Shown one piece after another: positions 22,046-34,125 of a stretch of 64,000 nucleotides of DNA. A program made the translations under genes and the position numbers. The stretch spans positions 129,540,385-129,604,384 of the forward strand of contig NC_079487.1 in assembly GCF_020520425.1 (NCBI RefSeq), written 5' to 3'. The stretch is from Spinacia oleracea. Taxonomy: Eukaryota > Streptophyta > Magnoliopsida > Caryophyllales > Amaranthaceae. The notes below the pieces were generated by a model that was given only the letters and a program-made list of their open reading frames with translations, did no database searches and had not been told where the DNA came from. Every line of letters starts with the position of its first letter. The stretch's first letter is position 1.

Positions 22046-25000
22046 TGAAGCTAAGGTTCAAGAGTGTATGGTTTGCGTCTGTGTTATCACTAAGGGTCTT
22101 AGGAAGGGTATTATGGGTAAAAGACAAGGTTAGTCTGCTAAGTGGTGGCGACGGGGTTGAGCTTTTGCCAAGGAAAATCGTCACTGCTAACTTTTTGATA
22201 GAGGACTTCAACTCTATCAAGCTGGCCGTCCCTAAAGCAGTAAGTTAAACTTTCTCCGTTTCTCAATAGATGCATCGCTTTGACTTTTACACATTTAGAT
22301 ACTAACTTTAATATCGATCATAACATTAATTGCATGTCGCAGACGGTTAATGATGTGCTCTTAGGGATCATATCGTCTGGGTTGTCTAAGTACCTTAATA
22401 TCAAATCGTCAAATGGTAACAACTAATTAACCCGTCATATATATATATATATATATATGTCTTACCGATCAATTAATGAATTAATTTATTTATGCAAAGA
22501 TAATTTATGATGTTTGATTATTTATCATGACCAGTTGTCCACTTTTGTTTCAGATTTGCAGCAAGCCGTTCAATTTACTGCAATGATTCCAGTCAATCTA
22601 CGAAAAGACTTCTTTCTACATGTACATATGGCTCCATTTCTTTAACCATCTTCCTCTTTTATCTTTTCTCTTTCCATTTTCTTTTCCTTTTTCCTATTTA
22701 TTACTCTTTTTGTCTCTTAATATTCGACCCGGTTTGATATTTTGTACTATTCACATAATTTACTTTGACATTAATTTATTTCATAATTTGTTTAACAACA
22801 GGACATTTCGGATTTGATGATGAGCGGATCTAAATCCGAATTTTCTGGATGGGGAAACAAATCGACCGTTGTATTCCTTACAATTCATCGTCGTAATGGG
22901 GTTCATCCTTTGGAACATGTCAAGGCAATTAAGGCAGTTATGGACAAAAAGAAGAAATTTTCTGAGGCTCAAATCATCGGTAGACTAGCCAACCGTATAG
23001 TTTCCTATTTTGGTCTCAAGGTTAGCTCATTGTTTTTCCTATTTGACCAATATAGTTTTTTCTTTTATTCCTTTTTACAGTACAACGTAATAAAACTCAA
23101 AATATTTGAAGTTGGTTTCAGATTGATCTTTACTATCATTTGAGAATAAATCTTTAAAGAAAGTAATAAGTAAAAGTATACATATTTATTTTATGCAAAT
23201 CTATCTATTATCTATCTATTTATCTATCTATTTATTACTATATACTAAAAGACACACCAGGAATGACACGTGTCACGTCCCATTGAGTCCTTAGTATTTT
23301 TTATTATTATTTTAGAATCTTTTAAAATATCTAATTTACTGATTTTGTTTTTCTTATTCTTTCTTTCTATTTAATATAATAAAAGTATATATGAAAAAAT
23401 ACATTATGATTTCATGTATTACGACATGGATAAAAATATACATATATGTTAGGAATGGAAAAAAAATCACAGTTTTTTTGATATTACTGTTTCTATAATA
23501 TACGTAGTAAGCTATTATGAAAACTCCGTAAAAGCAAAATAGCAAAATATATTTTTGATTTTCAAATGAAATTTTCAAAAAAATGCATTATACTCTTAAC
23601 CTACAATAGTTAATAAATAAATAAACAAACAAATTACACTGGAATGTGTTATTATACTACCATACCCAAACAACAAACAATTATTTATTTTTTATTTTAT
23701 GTGAAACAAGTGTTAAAAGTGGGTCCAACAAAAATATACCAAATCTAAGAAATAGGGTATTATAACTGATATGGTTATCAAATCAATACCATATCCAAAA
23801 ATTTGGATAGATCGAGGGTACGAGTATGGTTACGGCTACGGATATTATTCAATTCCAAAAGAAAATGATATATAATAATTTAAGTTTTTTTCTTATATTT
23901 TCCCAACTTAAGTATTTTTTATCGAAATGCTAAACTCCTAAAATCGCACTAATCACTTTACAATCCAAATAAATTATAATTTTCTCTGATTTTCCAACCA
24001 ACCGTTGCTAAAATTTGATTTTATTTTATTAAAAATTTCATTTAAAGTAAATTATCCAGAATAGAAAAAAAAATTAGTCTCATTCGTGCGTTGCACGGAA
24101 CCTAACCTGGTTAGATTAAAATTAGTTACCTAAAGTTCGAGGTAATTAAATACTTATTCAAATATTTTTTTTTTAAATCAAAAAATTGACTCTAAATAAT
24201 ACTATCAATCACCGTTGACTGGGAGCTAAATAATACGACCACATAAATTTACTGTAACAAAATACTAATTTTCAATCATTGTGAGATATATATACTTCCT
24301 CCATTTCAAAATGACGTCTCACTTTAAATTTTTGACACTATTCACGAGCATCTTTTAAATTATTTCCATTATATAAGAAAAATAAATTCATATAAGGTCT
24401 TGTTTGATTCTTCTAAATAAGTTTTTTAATAATATCAAAATGTGATACTTTTCATTATTGTGTTATTAGTGATAAACATAATATAAAATGTGTATTGACC
24501 AACGTGAAAATTCGAAACTGAAATATCAGTATGGAACGGAGGAAGTAATCAGGTGGGAGGGATAGGAGTATGGAGTATTATATTAGAGCATCATTATTGG
24601 TGAAAAACTGACCTTTTTCATAATTGTTTTTTTTCTACAAGTACAATGGAGAACCCTTTTTTTCAAACCCTTTTTAAGACCCAAACATCCAATGACGAGA
24701 CTCTTAAAAATTATTTTTTCATATATTAATTAAGGATTTTTTTTTTTTGAACTTTTTCCCACAAACTTCCCTTTATATAGGCAAATAAAAGCCTTTGAGA
24801 TCGAAGAGTTATAAACACGAGAACGGTATGTTATCATTTTTTATAACTCGTCCAATAGAGAGCTCATCGTTAGCAATAAGTTTCTCGCCCTTTAGAGCCC
24901 TATTTGTACCCCCATTGGATTAGTTACAAGATGCAATAAAGTATTCCCTAAAAAACAATAAAGAACTCCGTAAATAGTTAATTGCTAACAAAAAATGGAT

Positions 25001-28000
25001 TTCAAAAAACTGTAGGTGGGTTGTTGGGTCTGTCGCAGAATAGAAGATCATACAACCTTGCTCATTTCAAACATTAGGGGTCCTTCAGAAGAATTAGTAA
25101 TTGGTGACAACCCTGTAACGTACATAAAAGTGAATGTTTCAAGCTTAAGCCAGGTATGATTCTAACCCTGAATCCATATTTTTTTCCTCCATTTCTTATT
25201 GATTTTTCGTATCCGGAATATTTGATGATTTTTTAAAGAAATTTTTAGATTCCTACTAATAATAGGAGAGATCGAGAAACAATTAAATAATGTAAAGGCA
25301 CTTGGTCGTTGCTGAAACCTGGTGGTGTGCTCCATTTGCAATAGAGTAGACTATTGTTTATGCATATGATGCATGTGTTCGTGTAATTTTTAGTGTGAGG
25401 ATTCACCAAGGTAGATAAAAGGATGTTTTTGTTTTAAGTTTATCTTTTCCAATTATATATGGAGAGGTTTTATCAACTTTTTGTATTTTCAAAAATTAGA
25501 CAAGTCGATAAAAGTATAATTGATAATCTATAAAGGGATACTAGTTCCTCAAGAGTTAGCTTATACAGAGTACAAACTACAGAGTACAAACTACAGAGTA
25601 CTAGCTAGGCTTAAATGTGAATACATTTTTCATACTTCGTATTTCCCAAACCATGCACGAATAACTCCTACGAAGTACTTGATATTAACATTGAAATATT
25701 AAATTACTAGTATAATACCCGTGCAATTGCACGGTTTAAAAAAATAATGATAAATATATGTTAGTATTTCAATCATATTTCCTAATTATTCAATCTTCAT
25801 TTAATACTCTTTGATGGTTTTATTATTGGTGTATGCTTTAAAACACTAAACTTATAGTTGAGCCCTTTATTATTATTATTTTCTTTGATAAAGTAAATTA
25901 TGTATATATTCCAAACATCAAAAATCACCAACTATAAAATCCATGAGTTAGCAGTTATACTGCAGGGACCAAACTGACCTGACCAAACAAACTTTTTATA
26001 TAGATTCTATATATCCTACATCCTTTCTACTTACTTTCTTCCCCATAACATGTACAATTCTATTTTTACAAGAAATTTAATCTATGATATAGATTTACTG
26101 TTAATCAACTACGATATTTTTGATTGGATTTGTCATACTCATTTTTTTAAAAATAAAATATGCACATGGTCAATCTATATTATTTTTTGATTTTTAAGGT
26201 AACTTTACCTCTGAATTGGAACTAATTTTCTTTCATAATTAGTGTACAAACATACAATAACAACCCCCTCCAAATAAGTGCTTAATAATTATATACATAT
26301 ATATAAGGAAAATTTGGTAATATTAATCCAACCTTTGACCGTTTTTCTTTTATTAATCTCACCTACGACATTTTTTTTAATAATCCCATTTTTACTACCC
26401 TACGACTTTTATTGGGCTTAAGTGACCGATAACCAGTGAAAAAGTCAACGGAGTGGTGATGAATTGATGATGATGACTGGATATTTCGCGGGAGAAGAGA
26501 GAGAGAAAGAGAGAGAGTACTGCCACGTAGAGACATATTACTGCCTACAACATGTTTATGACTTGTTGGGCCCAATAAAATTCGTTGGGTATTAAAGGTG
26601 GGATTTTAAAAAATATGTCTTAGGTGGGCTTAATAAAAGAAAACCGGTTAAAGGTTGGATTAATATTACCAAATTTCCCTATATAGAAATAACCAATACG
26701 ACGTCTAGTACTATCCAATGAAAAGGCTCAAAAATGGCAAAAATAATACTCCTTATTTTGTGATGGTATAGATGATTAATAATATTGTAAATTATTTTGG
26801 AAATAAAACAATAATATAATCATAATGTTTGAAAATATCCTAAAATTTTAAATGCACTAAATAATAATAAATATTTAATTAATTTTCTCAGGTGATCACT
26901 CTGCTAGGAGTTTATCCCCGGTAGTGAATATAGTAATGTTTGGGAAAAATATCCTCCTAAAGTTTACCAATTATTTCGTGCGAAAAAATAGTTCTAAGAT
27001 GCACTATGATAATTTTATTTGGATGATTAAACTTAGATGTTTACAACTCATTCAACACAAGTTTTAAAAAATTTACACTCTATATTTACAATCATTGGTT
27101 ATGCAAAGTTTTACATCAAACTTTATGCTACCACATTAGGAGATTAATCATAAATTTCTTATAATTTGATAAATTACCATATTGAATTTTCTTAAGATGC
27201 ATGATGAAATTGAATAAAATTCCAATTACTTGTTTTGTATGATTCATCATATTTGTCTATTTCTTGATATTTTATTTGACAACTTTTAAATTTTTTAAAT
27301 GACAATATAATTAGAATTTAATATATTTTATGAGTGAAAAAATAAAATATATTGATAACAATATATTGAAAAAATATGGTAAATCTATAAGAATACGTCC
27401 TTGAGTATCAAGCATGTTCCTAATTAGTAGACATTATTTTCATAACAAATGCCGCCAAAATAAAATACCTTGGTGCCTAACTTAAATAAGTACACTGATG
27501 TTACTTTTTACTATTTTAATATAGTTGGCAGACACGTTATTTAAAATTTGAGGCATGCATAGAGCATTTAGATCAAATCATAAGCCTGTTGTAAGACATG
27601 TGCACTTGTACTCGTGCAATATACACAGTTTACAAATCCAAATACCTAATTTGTACAAAAATCAAATAAGTTAAATATAATGAGAATTGTTGTATTCCCT
27701 CTGTTATATTTGTTGGTTACACTTTTTATTTTCATTCTTTTTTGTTATTTACACTTCTAGTTCATTCTTATTTTGGAAAAGTTTTGTCCCATAATCCCAC
27801 ACTAACCGGAAAAAAAAAATTAATGCAGAGAGTGCTATTTAGTTAGCATATTAATCACTTATTCATATTATATTGATTACCACAATTTGAGTAATTCATA
27901 AAATGATTAATAGATGTATTATCAAAATGAAGTATCCTAGGTGTTTGTACTTTATTTCGTATATTTTAAATGTTACATCTCTTTAATATTTGGTTTTACT

Positions 28001-29443
28001 ATGATAATACTAATTACTTAAAATGTTTGGTAATCAAGAGTAGAATATTTGACACAAAATATTTAGATTGTAAGATATTTTAAAGGTTGAGGAACATTGG
28101 CAAAGTCAAGATGTTTCTTACTCCATATTAGATAAAACTAGTAAAGTATTTATTTAAGGGATACACTTGCCTTTTCCAGCCGTATTTATTTAAGAGATAC
28201 ACTTGCCATTTTTAGTAACTTATCAACCACACCATCTAATTAAATAATATATCTACACCCCACCCCCACCCGCCACTCCCTAAAATAACATTGTCCCCAC
28301 TTGTTATTCTTATTAAAATATCAAATCAACCCCACTTGTTTTATTACTTTATTTCATTAAATTCTTTTTCTTAATACGTGTGCCCGACCAAGTGTATCTC
28401 TTAAATAAATACGGAGAGAGTAAATAATTGATTGTACTTTGTGGAGTATATATAAAAGAAAGAAATTATGTTGGATAAAAACTCAAAACCAAAACCAAAA
28501 CCAAAACCAAACCCACCACATCACAAGAGGAAACAGTTTTATCTCTATAAATTAATGTCCATCACTCGTCAAATCACTACTTATATATTCCTGTCTAAAC
28601 AGGGTGGAGACATACAAATGTTCATTGAACCCGCTTCACAAGTTTTATTATTTTAATTGTGATTTAAAATAATTTATGGAGAAATTGAAGATAATAATAT
28701 CATGGAATTGAGAATATTCCTTTATGCATGGGTTGTTAATAATCTCAATAAATATATTTACACAATAAAAATTCCTATACAATGTATAATTTAAAAGTAT
28801 TAGAGAATAAAAGTAATGTAATCTGCTATTTGCTATTTAAAAGTAATGTAATCTGCTATTTAAAAGTATTGTAATCTGCTATTTAAAAGTAATGGTGTGG
28901 GGTCAAGCTCCACGTAGCCTACTACAGTACTACCTATATTACATTTGAGTATTGATCTATATTTTCATTTGTGGTGTTGTATTGGTCATAGTTATAAATT
29001 GTAACAAGCATATCACTTTTGATTAGGGTCGCATTTTTCAATCGTTAGGGTCACATTTATTCTAGAGTAAGGTAACTTTAGTCCTCAAATAAGGTCACTT
29101 ATATCTTTGGTCCGATTCACTTTTATATTTGAATGTACAGTAAAATACCGTAAATCGGGGGCACACAAAAGTTGTTGATTATTTATACATTAACTTTGAC
29201 TTTGTGTTATTCTAATACTCCCTCGTTTTCAGAACTTTGACTTTTAAAGTTTTATGCTATTTACATTCTTACTTTGTTCTTAATTTGTTAGAGCAGGCCA
29301 TTACGATGCACATGGTGAGTTATGGCGGACAAATAAACTTACAGGTGGTTGTAGCTAAAGATATCATCCCTGATCCAGAATTATTAGTCAAGTGTTTTCA
29401 GGACTCTTTTCTAGAAATGAAGAATTTCATTAGTACAATATAA
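21448..29443 (+). CDS. WSD: WSD-type wax ester synthase/diacylglycerol acyltransferase
   Basis: Six exons join in phase: 21448-22239, 22343-22415, 22554-22621, 22802-23020, 25016-25153, 29297-29443 (1437 bases, 478 residues plus TAA), the usual family length. All introns are GT-AG. The N-terminal acyltransferase domain has HHSVGDA at 151-157, the HHxxxD catalytic motif, with Ala in place of the usual last Gly. Other family marks are PLWEIHVL (133-140), NDVLLGIISSGLSKYL in exon 2, a WGN motif in exon 4 and an SNIRGP motif in exon 5. WSD enzymes esterify fatty alcohols with acyl-CoA in the ER to make wax esters, and some make triacylglycerol; the substrate here is not known. Exon 1 contains 18 Asn codons in a row (182-199) from an AAT microsatellite. 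Introns 4 and 5 are about 2.0 and 4.1 kb and hold Helitrons and MITEs. The start is the first ATG giving the family N-terminus. Confidence 0.9.
21991..22044. repeat. (AAT)18 coding microsatellite
   Basis: Eighteen perfect AAT units within exon 1 of the WSD gene, read as poly-Asn. It lies just after the HHxxxD motif region, where family members usually have a variable linker. Confidence 0.95.
23227..24110 (+). mobile_element. non-autonomous Helitron in WSD intron 4
   Basis: The 5' end is TCTATTTATTACTATATACT after an A, followed by AAAAGACACACCAGGAATG. The 3' end has a palindrome CGTGCGTTGCACG, then GAACCTAACCTGG and a T, fitting the CTRR end. The interior is AT-rich and non-coding. Confidence 0.6.
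24295..24545. mobile_element. Stowaway-like MITE in WSD intron 4
   Basis: Starts CTTCCTCCATTTCAAAATGA, ends ATGGAACGGAGGAAG, flanked by TA. About 250 bp, non-coding. Confidence 0.7.
25707..26004 (-). mobile_element. small non-autonomous Helitron in WSD intron 5
   Basis: Read on the minus strand, it starts TCTATATAAAAAGTTTGTTT after an A and ends with hairpin CCGTGCAATTGCACGG, then GTATTATACTAG and a T. This is the arrangement of a plant Helitron 3' end. Non-coding. Confidence 0.5.
26307..26679. mobile_element. MITE with terminal inverted repeats of about 60 bp
   Basis: Left GGAAAATTTGGTAATATTAA.. and right ..TTAATATTACCAAATTTCC are inverted copies continuing through CCAACCTTTGACCG / CGGTTAAAGGTTGG. 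Lies in WSD intron 5. Superfamily not resolved; MULE-like by terminal repeat length. Confidence 0.7.
28139..28420. mobile_element. Stowaway-like MITE, family A copy 3
   Basis: Same sequence family as 275-558 and 10411-10693. The right end is TTAAATAAATACGGAGAGAG followed by TA; the outermost left bases have decayed. The left terminal segment is doubled, as in copy 2. Lies in WSD intron 5. Confidence 0.75.
28809..28894. repeat. short tandem repeat, units of about 23 bp
   Basis: The unit TAATCTGCTATTTAAAAGTA is repeated three to four times with one partial duplication of TGCTATT. In WSD intron 5. Confidence 0.8.
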
Positions 29444-29559
29444 ACCAAGTTTAGATTCATGTATATTTATTACATTCCATTTCTTAAATGGGCTAATGTA
29501 TAACTATACTTCGTATATGTTTTTTGTCCAGCTATTAAAATATGTAATAATTGTTACAA

Positions 29560-30425
29560 GGATATTTTTGGTATTTCTTATCTTAAAAATACTCTAATTT
29601 TGCATTTACTATCTTATAAAATTTTTATTTTAAATTTCTAATTTCAATTTTTTCTATGTACTCTCACTTTACCGTTTTCTCATTTTAAATTAAGATATCT
29701 CTTTCGCTTCTTAATCTTTTAAAGTGATTCAAAACTCATTCTTCTCATTCATGTGTAAGAATTCCACATGGATCTTTATTTTAAAATTTTGTAAAAGGTA
29801 AAACGAATTAAATATCATTTGTAAATTTTAAAATATTTATGAATTATCAAACGAATTGTTTTGAAATGTCGTTCTCAGTATCCCTATGGAAAAGGGAAAA
29901 TAAAGAACTTTGAATCACTTTAAACGATTAACAAATGAAAGAGAATTCAGCCCTTCACACAGAGGTTATTGCATGTCTTCTTAGCTTGCGATGAGCGTCA
30001 TAGGCAGGGTTTGGAATAATCACAATTTTTTTCAGACTTGCAAAGATTGGTCGAATTGCTGAGATCAGCTGACGTGACTGGCATTCAACTCTTTTGGACG
30101 CTGGACGAAATTAGGAGGATTGGCAAGACCTTTAAATGGTGTAGCATCAACAAGGTGGATCGAGAGCGCATTCAACGCGCGCAAGAGCTGGCAACGGCGG
30201 CATCTACTTTACTTTTGTCTTTTACAAATTTTTCTTAGTTTGTTTCTTTAAACTTATGTCAAGAAAAAAACGAAAGAGATATCTTAATTTTTAAATGTGA
30301 AAATTGTAAAGTGGTAGTAAATAAAAAAAAAATTGAAACGTTAAAGTAGTAATTTTAAAAAAAAAATTTATAAGGTAATAAATACAAAAATGTGTATTTT
30401 TAAGGTAGTAAATACCAAAATTTCC
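29560..30425. mobile_element. Pack-MULE-like element with long TIRs
   Basis: Terminal inverted repeats of about 150 bases: GGATATTTTTGGTATTTCTT.. at the left, ..AAATACCAAAATTTCC at the right, continuing inward to AAGATATCTCTTTCG on both sides. A perfect 9 bp direct repeat TTGTTACAA flanks it (29551-29559 and 30426-30434), the Mutator-type duplication length. The interior (about 29950-30235) is GC-richer and contains a piece that faintly resembles a plant RNase H-like domain (open frame 30038-30238), so captured sequence is likely. No transposase. Confidence 0.7.
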
Positions 30426-30434
30426 TTGTTACAA

Positions 30435-31474
30435 GGAATCAAAGAAAAACGCTTCCTCCAATCCCTCATATCACACTATTTGAATTTTTACACTATCTAT
30501 GATAAACATTTGGTCGTCTTTTGAGATTCATCTTGTTAGATTCTTAACGATATATGTTTTCTAAATATCAAGATTTTTTAATTATACTTATATATATTTC
30601 GAGATATTAAGAGTCAAATTGATGTGATGAAAACCGTAAAATCAACCATGATGCAATATTTAAAAAACGGACCAATTAAGTTGTTAGATTAAGGAAATTT
30701 TGTGAAACACTACCTTTAAGTTTAGTGGTTTTGGAAATTGATACCTTATAAAAACTTTTTAAAATTTAACTACCTTATAAGTTTGGTTTGTTTGACTAAC
30801 ACTACCATTTGACGTTTTCCGTTAATATAGTTTTAGATCAATTACTTTTGTGATTTTAGGCTAAATACTTTTATAATTTTAGACTAATATGGTTATATAG
30901 TTTTAGGCCAGTTGATACCTTTATACTTTTAGAGCGTTACTTTTATAGTTTTAAGTCAGTTACTTTTATAGTTTTAGGCCAGATACTTTTTTATTCATAC
31001 ATTCGAATAAAACATATGCTATAAGTTCTTTTTTGAACTGAAGACAACATGTACGAATCCTTTTAGCAGGAGGCATGTGTGGGACATAATACCAGGAAGA
31101 CTGGATGCATTGGACCTTCTATTAGATTGAATTCACGCTTTGGAACTGGTTTCATAGCCAATGTGAGCTTTGTTCAGAACCTTAATGGAACCCCTGTAGT
31201 AGGAATGTAGGATATTCAACTGATATGAAAACCAAGAGGCTGAAAACCATGACATGCAAAGAAAATCTGAAAAAGAAATATAATTTAACGTTGTTGTTTT
31301 TTCGTTTTTTTTTTTTTTTTTTTTGGGATTGGACACGTTTTCGCGCGAGGGAGTTGCACACACGTGTCACATAATCAAGTTAATTATGTGACTAATCATA
31401 TAGAATGTGTGCTGAATTTCGTGAAGTTAATTCCACCTCATGTGATTTTGTCCAAAATTTTTCAGTTCTTATTT
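30435..31474. other. intergenic, degenerate short repeats, no gene
   Basis: AT-rich. From about 30830 to 30990 the phrase GTTACTTTTATAGTTTTAG recurs in variants, similar to the motifs of the array at 33149-33975. Open frames here are short and unconvincing; the one at 31133-31370 depends on a T-run. Confidence 0.5.
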
Positions 31475-32690
31475 CACGTAAATATTATTGTTATATCAAA
31501 AGTATATATATGCATAATGTGTATGATCTTGTTTAGGCTGGTGAAAAACTCCATCAAGTTTTATTTTTATTTTTTATGCAGATAACTGTTTTGGGTCGAC
31601 AATTCAACATAGTACGGAGTAACTAAGTAAGGTAGAAGTAGAATAATATTGACGTTCACGTACACTACAAGAATTTGTATCTTTAACGACAACCTAATTA
31701 CGACGGGTTAAAAATCCCGTCGTAAAAGCCTTTTGCGACGGGGCTAACAACCAAACAATGACGGGAATAACCGTCGCAAATGTCTTTTACGACGGGTTTA
31801 CGATGGATTTACGAGGGGATTTTCTATTAACGACGGCCCCCTTTTATGACGGGTTCGCGACAGGAAATCCCGTCGTTAATAAACGATTATTGGCCTTTCG
31901 CGACGGGATTTCCCGTCGTTAATAGTACAATTTCTTGTAGTGGTACTTGCGCGGTTTTGAATGCCATCACGTCGCAACAATTCGACGTTCACGTACTTGC
32001 ACGCTTTTGAATGCCGTCACGTCGCAAACAATACGACGTTCACCTACTTGCGCGCTTTTGAATGCCTCCACTTCGCCATGCAAGTTGGTCTTTTGTGGTC
32101 CAACCCTTATGCATGGTTGCCTTCCCTTACTTTATACGTCCCACATGGAAATTCATCACTTAACAATCCGTCTTGCAATAAATGATCTTTTGCGGTCCGA
32201 CGGACCCGATCTTATATGGCGGTGCCCTTTAACGACTAGCTTTATGTATATTTTTTTTAAAAAAAATCACGTAAATATTACTGTTATCAAAAGTATAAAT
32301 GCATATGATATTGTTTAGGCTGGTTAACATACTCCATCGAGTTTTATTTTTATTTTTTGTGCAGATAATTCTTTCAAATCGACAATGTAACATAGTATGA
32401 AGTAATTAATAAGATAGTAGAACTAAGTAGAAGTGTAGAACAATACGGACGTTCACCGGTTCACGTACTTGCGCGCTTTTGAATGCCTTCATTCTCCTCG
32501 CGCGTTTGCCGCTTTTTAATGCGCCATGCAAATTGCATGGTCTTTTGTGGTCCAACCCTTATGCATGCATGGTTGTCTTCCCTTACTTTATACGTACTAT
32601 ATGGAAATTCATCACTTAATAATCCGTCTTGCAAGTTGCAATAAATTATCTGTTGCGGTCCGACTAACACAACCTTTAATAGCAACAATG
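31475..32690. repeat. two diverged tandem copies of a 400-500 bp block
   Basis: Copy 1 starts at about 31475 (CACGTAAATATTATTG) and copy 2 at about 32268 (CACGTAAATATTACTG). Both share TTTTATTTTTATTTTTT.TGCAG, then GACGTTCAC.., CTTGCGCGCTTTTGAATGCC, GGTCTTTTGTGGTCCAACCC and GGAAATTCATCACTTAA. Copy 1 also has a further triplication of a GACGTTCAC-CTTGC-TTTTGAATGCC subunit and carries a CACTA element. Short open frames here are not supported as genes. Confidence 0.75.
31663..31942. mobile_element. 280 bp non-autonomous CACTA element
   Basis: Begins CACTACAAGAATTTG and ends with the inverted TTTCTTGTAGTG, flanked by the 3 bp duplication GTA (31660-31662, 31943-31945). The interior is made of GACGGG/CCCGTCG subterminal repeats in both orientations, as in CACTA elements. 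No coding capacity. Confidence 0.85.
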
Positions 32691-33148
32691 CACATCTATC
32701 ACTTATGGAAGGTGGGTGCAAGATAAAAGATATTCCGCCTCACAAATATTGAAAAGTACTAGGTTTTTTTTTGCTAATTATTTCCTTATAACTTTAGGTA
32801 AATTTCCTTGCCATGCATATAATTATAGTTTTGGGTTATTTTTATAGTTTTTTGTCTTGCTTGAATGCTCGTGTATTAGGTTATGTCATGCGGGAACTTT
32901 TTGAATCCAAATTTTATACGTAGTATTACATATCGTTTACATGCCCTCAATTTTAATTAAAAAAAAATCTGAATCGTAAGTAATAATTACAAAACAAAAT
33001 ATTACAAATAATTCAAGTGGTCCTTCTTGCCCTTTATGGCCGCAAATACAGAAATAAGTCGGAGTATTGCATACTAGTCGTACTAATACAAAAAAAGAAA
33101 AGAAAAAAGAAAGGCTTGTCAATCTCCAACGCGTCTCCTGTGAGATCA

Positions 33149-33975
33149 GTCACACCATCAACTTGATGGTGTGACGAGCGCGAAACCAATAGCGTACCTC
33201 CCCTAAAACTATACAAAAAAAAAAGTAACAGATCTAAACTATAGAAGTAACATACCTAAACTAAAAATGTACCTCCCCTAAAACTATTCCGTATAAAAAA
33301 AAAGTAACATGTCTAAACTATAGAAGTAACATACCTAAACTAAAAAAATACCTCCTCTAAAATTATTAAAAAAAAGTAGCATGTCTAAACTATAGAAGCA
33401 ACATACCTAAACTAAGAAGGTATCTCCCCTAAAACTACTCCGTATAAAAAAAAAGTAACATGTATAAACTATAGAAGTAACATACCTAAACTAAAAAAAG
33501 TACTTCGTCTAAAATTATAAAAAAAAGTAACATGTCTAAACTATAGAAGTAACATACCTAAACTAAGAAGGTATCTCTCCTAAAACTACTCCATATAAAA
33601 AAAGTAACATGTATAAACTATAGAAGTAACATACCTAAACTAAAAAAAGTACCTCCGCTAAAATTATATAAAAAAAATAACATGTCTAAACTATAGAAGT
33701 AACATACCTAAACTAAAAAAAGTACTTCGTCTAAAATTATAAAAAAAAGTAACATGTCTAAATTATAGAAGTAACATACCTAAACTAAGAAGGTATCTCT
33801 CCTAAAACTACTCCATATAAAAAAAGTAACATGTATAAACTATAGAAGTAACATACCTAAACTAAAAAAAGTACCTCCTCTAAAATTATAAAAAAGAAAT
33901 AACATGTCTAAACTATAGAAATAACATACCTAAATTCGCAAGTATGAACTGGTCTCACCATCAGTTGATGGTGAG
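33149..33975. repeat. second palindrome-bounded array of AGTAAC motifs
   Basis: The left end is a perfect palindrome at 33149-33175 (13-base arms GTCACACCATCAA around one C). The right end at 33954-33975 has CTCACCATCA arms around GT. In between, a unit of about 70-80 bp containing AAGTAACATGTCTAAACTAT, AGAAGTAACATACCTAAACT and CCTCCCCTAAAACTA repeats about nine times with variation. The layout matches 624-3381. No coding capacity, no transposase. Confidence 0.65.
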
Positions 33976-34120
33976 GACAGTCTCATATAAGAATTTGGGG
34001 TCAATCTTTATGTAACGTGGTCCTTTTTTAGTTCATGGATATATTACTTCTTGGTATATAGTGATATTTCTTGATCATTAATTAGTTGATAGCAAATTGA
34101 ATTGTTTTGGGGGGTCCTTG

Positions 34121-34125
34121 CCCTT
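34121..34125. repeat. target duplication CCCTT of the Sirevirus, left copy
   Basis: CCCTT directly before the left LTR; the same five bases follow the right LTR at 52893-52897. Confidence 0.85.

Noticed and set aside
21900-22220. Minus-strand open frame with poly-Leu
   Set aside because: Antisense of WSD exon 1 across the AAT microsatellite.
27695-27960. Possible Stowaway-like MITE starting TTCCCTCTGTTATATTTG
   Set aside because: I could not find a convincing matching right end, so no element is listed.
31947-32318. Overlapping plus-strand open frames with internal repeats
   Set aside because: They arise from a triplicated 50-60 bp subunit in the duplicated block and match no domain.
33149-33975. 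CRISPR-like array
   Set aside because: The repeats are contiguous and variable, without unique spacers, in a plant nuclear context with no cas genes.
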